From FEN-1297 sp046705645 (GTDB lineage: Bacteria; Bacteroidota; Ignavibacteria; Ignavibacteriales; Ignavibacteriaceae): a stretch of DNA of 30,521 bases. The notes below the pieces were generated by a model that worked only from the letters and a program-made list of their open reading frames with translations, did not search any database and had not been told where the DNA came from. The number at the start of each line of letters is the position of its first letter. The first letter of the stretch is position 1. Of the stretch, positions 23,882-30,521 are shown one piece after another. The stretch covers positions 1 through 30,521 of the forward strand of contig JBJKQE010000206.1 of the NCBI GenBank assembly GCA_046705645.1. Reading direction: 5' to 3'. Made by a program: the position numbers and the translations under genes.

Positions 23882-24739
23882 ATGTTTATAGAAAAAATTG
23901 CCAATTCAGTCGCTTTAGCGGATACAACAAGAAAAACTGTTGAAAGTAATAGCGATCCCAGCTGGATTATACGTCACGTGCTTGATGCTAATCATTTAAA
24001 TTTAGGACCTTTAGGCAATTTATATCTGCCTCAAATACATTTATTTGGATTTGATATTTCCATTACAAGAGATGTTTTTATAATTTGGGTAGTTTCTGCC
24101 ATACTTATTATTTTAAGTATTTTGGCTGCAAGAGGATATAAAAAATCAATAATTCCTAAAGGAATAGCTAATATATTCGAAATAATTGTTGAATTTGTTC
24201 GCGATGAAATTGTAAAGCCTTCCATCGGTAAAGGTTACGAACCTTATATGCCGTATATGCTTACATTATTTTTCTTTGTTCTATTTTGTAATATTTTCGG
24301 ATTAATTCCCGCGCCCAACTTAGTTGTTCCGACAGGAAATATAGCTGTTACAGCCGCTTTAGCTGGAATGTCATTCATTGCAATTCAATACAGCGGCATT
24401 AAAAGCTATGGAATTGTAAAATACTTCAAAAACTTAGTCCCTTCGGGAATGCCTAGCTTAATTTTGGTTATTATAGTCCCACTGGAAATTCTTGGATTAT
24501 TTACCAAACCTTTTGCTTTGTGTATTCGTCTTTTTGCAAATATGATTGCCGGACATATAGTGATTTTTTCTTTGCTCGGATTGATTTTTATAATGCATAC
24601 AATTTATGTATCTCCGGTAGCGGTAGGTTTTACGCTTTTTATTGAAATATTAGAGTTGTTAGTAGCTTTAATTCAAGCATACGTTTTTGTTATGTTAACA
24701 TCCCTGTTTATAGGGATGGCAAAACACATGGATCATTAA
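23882..24739 (+). CDS. atpB: ATP synthase F0 subunit a
   Basis: This 285-residue membrane protein forms the proton half-channels next to the c-ring. The essential arginine is Arg216 in FALCIRLFANMIAGH, and the last helix block EILELLVALIQAYVFVMLTS is the typical C-terminal signature. Five or six membrane helices follow an N-terminal soluble stretch of about 60 residues (DPSWIIRHVLDANHLNLGPL), a longer lead than in E. coli but usual in Bacteroidota and Chlorobi relatives. It is the first core subunit of the operon, 7 bases after the AtpI-like gene. Confidence 0.96.
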   Translation: MFIEKIANSVALADTTRKTVESNSDPSWIIRHVLDANHLNLGPLGNLYLPQIHLFGFDISITRDVFIIWVVSAILIILSILAARGYKKSIIPKGIANIFEIIVEFVRDEIVKPSIGKGYEPYMPYMLTLFFFVLFCNIFGLIPAPNLVVPTGNIAVTAALAGMSFIAIQYSGIKSYGIVKYFKNLVPSGMPSLILVIIVPLEILGLFTKPFALCIRLFANMIAGHIVIFSLLGLIFIMHTIYVSPVAVGFTLFIEILELLVALIQAYVFVMLTSLFIGMAKHMDH

Positions 24740-24782
24740 TTTTTATTTATATATTATCTAAAAAAACATAAAGGAGTTAATA

Positions 24783-25007
24783 ATGGATCTCGGTTGGTTA
24801 AGTTCTGGGCTTGGCGCAGGTTTAATTGTTATCGGTGCCGGATTAGGTATTGGCCTTTTAGCTAAAGGAGCATTGGAAGCCATGGGAAGGCAACCCGAAG
24901 CAATTTCACCTATTCGTACTGCTATGATTATTGCAGCAGCATTGATAGAAGGTGTTGCATTTTTTGCATTGGTAATTTGTATTTTATTAGCATTTAAATC
25001 TGCTTAA
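24783..25007 (+). CDS. atpE: ATP synthase F0 subunit c
   Basis: This 74-residue hairpin of two membrane helices forms the rotor ring. Helix 1 has the glycine pattern GAGLIVIGAGLGIGLL, the polar loop is GRQPEA, and helix 2 carries the ion-binding carboxylate Glu56 in AALIEGVAFFALV. After Glu56 come Gly-Val rather than the Ser/Thr residues that help bind Na+, so a proton-coupled ring is likelier. A strong AAGGAG at 24771-24776, 6 bases before the ATG, fits the high translation that the c subunit needs. Spacers of 43 and 59 bases flank the gene; both are AT-rich without clear elements. Confidence 0.96.
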   Translation: MDLGWLSSGLGAGLIVIGAGLGIGLLAKGALEAMGRQPEAISPIRTAMIIAAALIEGVAFFALVICILLAFKSA

Positions 25008-25066
25008 TAGTCTTATAAATTCAATCTATTTTAAGATTATTTAAATGAAAATCAGGAAATGATATT

Positions 25067-25609
25067 ATGTTAATGGAATTAAGTTTATCTGTACTTGCTT
25101 TGGCTTCGGAAGGCGGAGGCAGCATAATTGATGTCGATCCAGGTGTTGTCTTTTGGACTATTATAACTTTTATATTTCTTCTTTTTATCCTTAAAAAATT
25201 TGCGTGGAAACCTATTTTGGCTGCATTGGACCAAAGAGAAATAGCTATTAAGGAATCTCTAGAAAAGGCTGACAGAGCCAGGGAAGAAGCTCAAAAAGTT
25301 CTTGACCAGAACCAGGCAAATTTGGCAAAAGCTGAAGAAGAATCTAAACAGATTATTAATCAGAGCCGTGCTTATGCGGAAAAGCTTAAAGAACAGATGA
25401 TACAAGAAAGTAAAGAACAAGCTAAAAAAATAATCGAAGAAGCTTCATCTGAAATTCAAAGGAATAAAGATGCTGCATTTGACGAATTAAAATCTCAAGT
25501 AGTAGAAATTGTAATTCAAGCAGCAGAAAAGATATTAAGGGAAAATCTTGATCAAGAAGCTCAAAAGAAAATAGTCAATAAATATATCGGAGAGATAATC
25601 AAAAACTAA
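25067..25609 (+). CDS. atpF: ATP synthase F0 subunit b
   Basis: This 180-residue protein has a single membrane helix (about residues 27-45, VVFWTIITFIFLLFILKKFA) followed by WKPILAALDQRE and a long charged alpha-helical stalk to the C terminus. It acts as the peripheral stator joining F0 to F1 through delta. About 25 residues precede the helix (LALASEGGGSIIDVDPG), slightly longer than in E. coli. ATG codons at 25067 and 25073 are both possible. Only one b-type gene is present, so the stator is presumably a homodimer. Confidence 0.94.
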   Translation: MLMELSLSVLALASEGGGSIIDVDPGVVFWTIITFIFLLFILKKFAWKPILAALDQREIAIKESLEKADRAREEAQKVLDQNQANLAKAEEESKQIINQSRAYAEKLKEQMIQESKEQAKKIIEEASSEIQRNKDAAFDELKSQVVEIVIQAAEKILRENLDQEAQKKIVNKYIGEIIKN

Positions 25610-25611
25610 TA

Positions 25612-26166
25612 ATGAGTACTTACAAAGTTTCATATCGTTATGCCTTATCATTGCTTAATACGGCTATTGATAAAAATGTACTGGATAATGTATCCAAAGA
25701 TATCGGATTAATATCTTCAACTCTTGAAAATAATCATCAATTAATACTCGCTTTAAGTAATCCCATTATTAGGCCGAATATAAAATTGACAATTTTGGAA
25801 GCAATATTTAAATCAAGAATAAATTTTGAGACAATGAATTTTCTTAACTTTCTCATCGAGAAAAAACGTGAAAGTTTATTGGTTGAAATTGCGAAAATTT
25901 TTCTTTTTTTAAGAGATGAAAAACTCGGTTTTGTAAATGTTAATGTAAAAGCGGCAATGGATTTTACAAATGAACAAGTTGATCAATTTAAAAATAATCT
26001 CGAAAAACTTTTACAGAAAAAAATAAGATTAAGTTTTAAAATTGATCCGAATATAATCGGCGGATTTATTGCTCAAGTGGGTGATACTGTTTATGACGCA
26101 TCTTTAAGACATCAGCTGGAATTATTGAAAGAGCAATTCTTAATAGGCGGACCCACATTGAATTAA
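25612..26166 (+). CDS. atpH: ATP synthase F1 subunit delta
   Basis: This 184-residue protein is the delta (OSCP) subunit that links the b stalk to the top of F1. It starts YKVSYRYALSLLNTAIDKN, the typical N-terminal helix bundle, and the C-terminal part contains NIIGGFIAQVGDTVYDASLR, which closely matches the family signature GGFVLRIGDxxxDxSVR-like region. It follows atpF by 2 bases, so the two are almost certainly translated in coupled fashion. Confidence 0.94.
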   Translation: MSTYKVSYRYALSLLNTAIDKNVLDNVSKDIGLISSTLENNHQLILALSNPIIRPNIKLTILEAIFKSRINFETMNFLNFLIEKKRESLLVEIAKIFLFLRDEKLGFVNVNVKAAMDFTNEQVDQFKNNLEKLLQKKIRLSFKIDPNIIGGFIAQVGDTVYDASLRHQLELLKEQFLIGGPTLN

Positions 26167-26192
26167 TAAAAGTAAATTATAAGGAATGAAAA

Positions 26193-27743
26193 ATGGCTGA
26201 AGTTAAACCGGATGAAATATCAGCAATATTAAGGAAACAATTATCTGGCTTTGAAAATGAAGTAGATGTATACGATGTTGGCACTGTCCTGCAAGTCGGG
26301 GATGGCATTGCCAGAGTATACGGCTTATCCAAAGTTATGGCAAGCGAATTAGTTGAATTTCCGAATAATGTTTTTGGTATGGTATTAAATCTTGATGAAG
26401 ATAGCGTTGGATGCGTACTTTTTGGTGATTCTACTTTGGTTAAAGAAGGAGATATTGTAAAAAGGACAAAAAGAGTTGCGTCAATGCCTGTTGGCGACGA
26501 GATGCTTGGGAGAGTAATTACTCCGCTTGGAATTCCTGTTGACGGTAAAGGTGCAATAAATACTAATGAATATTTGCCCATAGAGAGAAAAGCTCTTGGT
26601 GTAATTCAACGTCAACCGGTAAAAGAACCTTTACAAACCGGTATAACTGCAATTGATGCTATGATTCCAATCGGCCGCGGCCAGCGTGAATTAATAATTG
26701 GTGACAGGCAGACCGGTAAAACGGCAGTTGCGATCGACACAATTATTAATCAAAAATATACTCATTCCGAAGAAGCCAAAAAACTTGGTATAAGTCCGGT
26801 TTATTGTATTTATGTAGCTGTCGGTCAAAAAAGTTCTACTATTGCACAGGTAGTTGCAAAACTGCAGGAACATGGTGCAATGGACTATACAACAGTTATA
26901 AATGCTTCTGCTTCTGAACCGGCACCTTTGCAATTTATTGCTCCGTATTCAGGGGCTACTTTCGGAGAATATTTCCGCGATAACGGGAAACATGCGCTTG
27001 TTATTTACGATGATCTTTCAAAGCAGGCTGCCGCTTATCGAGAACTTTCATTATTATTAAGACGTCCCCCCGGAAGAGAAGCATATCCCGGTGATGTATT
27101 CTATCTTCATTCTCGTTTACTGGAAAGAGCTTCGAAATTAAGTGAAGAACTTGGCGGCGGAAGTTTGACGGCTCTTCCTATTATCGAAACTCAGCAAGGA
27201 GATGTCTCGGCTTATATTCCTACTAATGTTATTTCAATTACCGATGGGCAGATTTACCTTGAATCCAATTTGTTTAACGCCGGAGTAAGACCCGCAATTA
27301 ATGTCGGTATTTCTGTTTCCCGTGTCGGAGGTAATGCTCAAATAAAAGCCATGAAAAAAGTAGCAGGCAGTTTGAAATTAGATCTTGCACAATATCGTGA
27401 ACTTGAAGCTTTTGCCAAATTTGGCTCCGACCTGGATAAAGCTACTCAGAGAACTCTATCCAAAGGTGCTAGATTAGTAGAACTTCTTAAGCAAGGGCAA
27501 TACACACCCCTGCCTGTGGAAAAACAAGTTGTTAGTATTTATATTGGCACCAGCGGAATCTTGGATGAAATTCCTGTTTCGGAAATTAAAAGATTCGAAA
27601 AGGAAATTCACGAATTTATAGAAGTTAATTATAATAATGTTTATGAGTCAATCAGAAAAGAAAAACAGTTAACAGATGAAATAATTAATGATATTAAAAA
27701 AGCTGCTCAAGAAATGTTAAATGTTTTCAAATCTCATGCTTAG
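26193..27743 (+). CDS. atpA: ATP synthase F1 subunit alpha
   Basis: This 516-residue regulatory nucleotide-binding subunit is of normal length. The Walker A motif GDRQTGKT is at residues 170-177, LVIYDDLSKQA is the Walker B region, and NVGISVSRVGGNAQ carries the arginine finger that completes the beta catalytic site. The N-terminal beta-barrel (DVGTVLQVGDGIARVYGL) and the C-terminal helical domain are complete. AAGGA at 26181-26185 supports the ATG. The beta subunit with which it alternates in the hexamer is not encoded in this window. Confidence 0.98.
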   Translation: MAEVKPDEISAILRKQLSGFENEVDVYDVGTVLQVGDGIARVYGLSKVMASELVEFPNNVFGMVLNLDEDSVGCVLFGDSTLVKEGDIVKRTKRVASMPVGDEMLGRVITPLGIPVDGKGAINTNEYLPIERKALGVIQRQPVKEPLQTGITAIDAMIPIGRGQRELIIGDRQTGKTAVAIDTIINQKYTHSEEAKKLGISPVYCIYVAVGQKSSTIAQVVAKLQEHGAMDYTTVINASASEPAPLQFIAPYSGATFGEYFRDNGKHALVIYDDLSKQAAAYRELSLLLRRPPGREAYPGDVFYLHSRLLERASKLSEELGGGSLTALPIIETQQGDVSAYIPTNVISITDGQIYLESNLFNAGVRPAINVGISVSRVGGNAQIKAMKKVAGSLKLDLAQYRELEAFAKFGSDLDKATQRTLSKGARLVELLKQGQYTPLPVEKQVVSIYIGTSGILDEIPVSEIKRFEKEIHEFIEVNYNNVYESIRKEKQLTDEIINDIKKAAQEMLNVFKSHA

Positions 27744-27764
27744 TTGAATAATAGAAGTTATTAA

Positions 27765-28643
27765 ATGGCAACACTTAGGGATATAAAGAGAAGAATAAAA
27801 GGCGTTCAAAGTACGCAGCAGATTACAAAAGCAATGAAAATGGTTGCTGCTGCTAAATTGAGAAAGGCACAGGATAAAATTATAAATGCCCGGCCTTACG
27901 CAAGAGAAATCTTTGAGATGTTAAACCATCTGGTTACCGAAGAGGATATGAATACAAATTCATATTTAAAACCTAGGGAAATTAAAAATATCGCAATTGT
28001 TGTTGTTACCGCTGATAGAGGACTTTGCGGTGCTTTTAACGCAAATATAATTAAGGAAGCTATTAAGTATATTGAAGATGAAATTACGCCTAATAATTTG
28101 AAGGCTAAGTTAATCTGTGTCGGAAAAAAGGGAACCGATTTCTTTTCTAAGAGAGATTTTAATGTTATTTATAAAAAAACAGGTTTATTTTCAACATTAA
28201 GATATGAATCCGTATTGGAAATTTTGGAAGAAGTAATAAATGGATATTTAAATAACAATTACGATAAGGTTGTTGTTATTTATAACGAGTTTAAATCCAT
28301 TATTCAACAAAAAATAGTGGTAGAACAATTTTTACCGGTACCTGTCAATAAAAAATCGGAAAAAGAAGATCATGTTTTACCGAATTATATTTATGAACCT
28401 AGTCAGAAATATATTTTTGGTTATTTACTCCCTAAGCATTTAAAAGCTCAATTTTGGAGAATACTCTTGGAGTCAAACGCTGCAGAATATGGTGCACAAA
28501 TGACAGCTATGGACAATGCAACTACTAATGCAAAAGAATTAATTCGTACTTTGCAGCTAAAATATAATAAAGAAAGACAGGCTTCAATTACGAAAGAAAT
28601 TCTGGAAATTGTTTCAGGCGCAAATGCTTTAAAAACAGCATAG
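27765..28643 (+). CDS. atpG: ATP synthase F1 subunit gamma
   Basis: This 292-residue protein is the central rotor shaft. The N-terminal helix TLRDIKRRIKGVQSTQQITK and the following MVAAAKLRKAQ are diagnostic, TADRGLCGAFNANI is the core Rossmann-like block, and the C-terminal helix ESNAAEYGAQMTAMDNATTN is the other conserved end. There is no insertion of the chloroplast type with its regulatory cysteines. Here the operon leaves ATP synthase: atpD and atpC do not follow, and ffh begins 47 bases later. Confidence 0.97.
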   Translation: MATLRDIKRRIKGVQSTQQITKAMKMVAAAKLRKAQDKIINARPYAREIFEMLNHLVTEEDMNTNSYLKPREIKNIAIVVVTADRGLCGAFNANIIKEAIKYIEDEITPNNLKAKLICVGKKGTDFFSKRDFNVIYKKTGLFSTLRYESVLEILEEVINGYLNNNYDKVVVIYNEFKSIIQQKIVVEQFLPVPVNKKSEKEDHVLPNYIYEPSQKYIFGYLLPKHLKAQFWRILLESNAAEYGAQMTAMDNATTNAKELIRTLQLKYNKERQASITKEILEIVSGANALKTA

Positions 28644-28690
28644 GTTTGGTATTAATTAACATTTATTGATGAAGATTTTGTATTTTTAGG

Positions 28691-30010
28691 ATGCTGGAAG
28701 AATTATCTTTAAAACTTGAGACTACTCTTAAGAAAGTACGCGGACAAGGAAGATTAACCGAAAAAAATGTTTCCGACACATTAAGAGAAATTAGACGTGT
28801 TCTATTAGATGCCGATGTTAATTATAAGGTAGCAAAAGAGTTCATTGAAAAAGTTTCTGAAAAAGCACTGGGATCCGAGGTTATTGCTTCAATTACACCG
28901 GGACAATTAATCACTAAAATAATTTATGATGAATTGACTGTTTTACTCGGTGGTAATTACAGCGAGATAAAGATTAACGGTTCAGGCATTACTTCAATAA
29001 TGGTAGTGGGACTTCAAGGTTCCGGCAAAACTACCTTTAGCGCAAAGCTTGCAAAACGATTGAAGGAAAGCAATAGGAAAGTTTTATTAGCAGCCGCAGA
29101 TATATACAGACCGGCAGCAATTGAGCAGCTTAAGCTTTTGGGTGAACAAATATCGGTCCCTGTATTTTTTATTGAAGAGAAAGATGCACGTAAGGTTGCT
29201 TCTCAATCTATTAATTTTGCTAAAGATAAAGGTTTTGATACAATAATTTTAGATACAGCGGGCCGCCTACATGTTGATGAAGAAATGATGACTGAGGTTT
29301 CCGATATCAAAAACCTTATCAATCCTACGGAAACTTTATTTATTGTCGATTCAATGACAGGTCAGGATGCTGTTAATTCGGCTAAAGCTTTTAATGATAA
29401 AGTAAATTACGACGGAATAGTTCTTACTAAACTTGATGGAGATGCCAGAGGCGGAGCAGCGCTTTCAATACGCTCCGTAGTAGGAAAGCCGATAAAATTT
29501 ATCAGTAACGGCGAGAAATTAAATTCATTAGAATCGTTTTATCCGGATAGATTAGCTTCTAGAATCCTTGGAAAAGGAGACGTAATTTCTCTGGTTGAAA
29601 AGGCCCAACAGAGTTTTGATGAGCTAGAGGCTGAAAAGCTAGAAGAAAAATTTAGGAAAAATAAATTTGATTTTGACGATTTTCTTAAGCAAATTAAAGC
29701 TATAAAGAAAATGGGTTCTTTATCTTCGCTGCTGGGAATGATTCCAGGGCTTGGTACGCAGATAAAAAATGCGAAAATTGATGATAATGCGCTTGTTCGT
29801 GTAGAAGCGATTATAAATTCAATGACTTTGCAAGAGCGTTCGACACCAAAGATTTTAAACGGGAGTCGAAGAAAACGAATTGCCAAAGGAAGCGGTACGT
29901 CGATACAAGATGTAAACCGCCTTATTAAACAATTCGGCGAAATGCAAAAAATGATGAGTCGATTCTCTAAAAAAGGCTTTAATGAGTCGGCATTAAATAA
30001 TTTTAATTGA
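28691..30010 (+). CDS. ffh: Signal recognition particle protein Ffh (SRP54)
   Basis: This 439-residue GTPase binds signal sequences of nascent membrane and secreted proteins together with 4.5S RNA and delivers them to FtsY. The N domain covers about residues 1-90. The G domain has GLQGSGKT at 107-114, DTAGR at 188-192 and TKLDGDARGG at 246-255. The methionine-containing M domain (from about 320) has KKMGSLSSLLGMIPGLG and the RNA-binding GSRRKRIAKGSGTSIQDVN. It ends soon after MQKMMSRFSKKG, so the C-terminal tail is short. It precedes rpsP, a common arrangement. Confidence 0.98.
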   Translation: MLEELSLKLETTLKKVRGQGRLTEKNVSDTLREIRRVLLDADVNYKVAKEFIEKVSEKALGSEVIASITPGQLITKIIYDELTVLLGGNYSEIKINGSGITSIMVVGLQGSGKTTFSAKLAKRLKESNRKVLLAAADIYRPAAIEQLKLLGEQISVPVFFIEEKDARKVASQSINFAKDKGFDTIILDTAGRLHVDEEMMTEVSDIKNLINPTETLFIVDSMTGQDAVNSAKAFNDKVNYDGIVLTKLDGDARGGAALSIRSVVGKPIKFISNGEKLNSLESFYPDRLASRILGKGDVISLVEKAQQSFDELEAEKLEEKFRKNKFDFDDFLKQIKAIKKMGSLSSLLGMIPGLGTQIKNAKIDDNALVRVEAIINSMTLQERSTPKILNGSRRKRIAKGSGTSIQDVNRLIKQFGEMQKMMSRFSKKGFNESALNNFN

Positions 30011-30031
30011 TTAAGCTACAGAATAACATTT

Positions 30032-30036
30032 GGAGG
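30032..30036 (+). promoter_or_regulatory. Ribosome binding site supporting the rpsP TTG start
   Basis: GGAGG lies 10 bases before the TTG at 30047. The next codons read AVKLRLRRMG, the invariant beginning of S16, so the TTG is the true start and this is its likely Shine-Dalgarno sequence. Confidence 0.7.
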
Positions 30037-30046
30037 TTCAAAAAAC

Positions 30047-30520
30047 TTGGCTGTTAAGTTAAGACTTAGAAGAATGGGTAAGAAAAAACAACCGATCTAT
30101 AAAATTGTTGCTGCGGATTCAAGATCTCCGCGCGATGGTAAATTTCTTGAATCGATCGGTTTATATAATCCGTTAACAGATCCATTTACGTTGGAAATTA
30201 AAGAAGACAGAGCGTTGTATTGGTTAAATACGGGTGCTCAGCCTACGGATACCGTAAAAAGTCTGTTGAGGCAAAAAGGGATTATCTTGAAAAAAGAATT
30301 AACTCATAAAGGGTTGCCGGAAGAAAAAATTAATGAAGAAATTGATAAATGGGCTAAGCTGCAAGAAGTGAAAACAAAAACTCATTCTTCCAGAAAGAAA
30401 CCTAAAGATGAAATTGTTTCACAAGAAAAGGCCAATAAAGAGGAAGTTGAAAGTATTGAAGAAAGTACAGCAGAAGTAAAGGGCGCTACTTCTGGTAATG
30501 ATACCTCTGAAAAAGAGTAA
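30047..30520 (+). CDS. rpsP: 30S ribosomal protein S16
   Basis: This 157-residue protein has the S16 core in residues 1 to about 85: AVKLRLRRMGKKKQPIYKIV, ADSRSPRDGKFLESIGLYNP and the TDTVKSLLRQKGI helix. S16 helps assemble the 30S subunit. The remaining 70 or so residues are a low-complexity, charged tail rich in Glu, Lys and Ser, ending GNDTSEKE; long S16 tails are also found in Bacteroidota relatives. The start is TTG, fixed by homology and the ribosome binding site. It follows ffh by 36 bases and is complete, with TAA at 30518-30520. rimM and trmD would be expected just beyond the window. Confidence 0.97.
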   Translation: MAVKLRLRRMGKKKQPIYKIVAADSRSPRDGKFLESIGLYNPLTDPFTLEIKEDRALYWLNTGAQPTDTVKSLLRQKGIILKKELTHKGLPEEKINEEIDKWAKLQEVKTKTHSSRKKPKDEIVSQEKANKEEVESIEESTAEVKGATSGNDTSEKE

Positions 30521-30521
30521 T

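Noticed and set aside
25023..25038. 5-bp hairpin between atpE and atpF
   Set aside because: Too short and AT-rich to distinguish from chance.
26177..26581. 134-codon minus-strand open frame opposite the start of atpA
   Set aside because: atpA is certain here; the reverse frame is rich in Ser, Thr and Pro and resembles no family.

Overview
The window is AT-rich, densely packed bacterial DNA. All 31 complete genes I can support are on the + strand, and there is no gene-free stretch longer than about 180 bases. I see no tRNA, rRNA, CRISPR array, insertion sequence or prophage gene. The gene set points to a Gram-negative (outer-membrane) member of the Bacteroidota/Chlorobi/Ignavibacteria group: a GWxTD-domain protein, a lipid A-type acyltransferase next to a GT9 heptosyltransferase, an M23 peptidase/bactofilin pair, S16 with a long acidic tail, and an F-type ATP synthase operon without beta and epsilon. 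An Ignavibacteria-like organism is my best guess; this is inferred from gene content, not from a phylogeny.

Region 1 (1-6897) is a surface-polysaccharide cluster. It holds a sugar formyltransferase-like protein, an XrtA-type polysaccharide deacetylase, a GT2 glycosyltransferase, a complete polyprenyl-phosphate sugar phosphotransferase that could start glycan assembly, a Dpm1-like polyprenol-phosphate mannosyltransferase, and a 660-residue fusion of a GT2 domain to a second sugar-phosphotransferase-like module whose catalytic core is largely missing. The fusion is the most unusual object here.

Region 2 (6904-19338) is mostly housekeeping: accA, a YbgC-like thioesterase, nadC, a Wzx-type flippase that may serve Region 1, dut, dnaE, an enoyl-ACP-reductase-like SDR with a Tyr-x6-Lys active site, trxA, serA, and a secreted GWxTD protein of unknown function.

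Region 3 (19479-23276) concerns the envelope: a lipid A-type acyltransferase, a heptosyltransferase overlapping tsaC (tRNA t6A synthesis), then a membrane-anchored M23 peptidase and a bactofilin, a pairing known in other bacteria for cell-shape control.

Region 4 (23266-30520) is the ATP synthase operon atpZ-atpI-like-atpB-E-F-H-A-G, whose first gene overlaps the bactofilin gene. It is followed by ffh and rpsP, the usual beginning of the rpsP-rimM-trmD-rplS group, which would continue beyond the window.

I did not find a clearly new multi-gene system. The best leads are the GT2/degenerate phosphotransferase fusion beside its complete paralogue, the translational overlap joining the bactofilin and ATP synthase genes, and the Tyr-x6-Lys reductase with its own candidate promoter.
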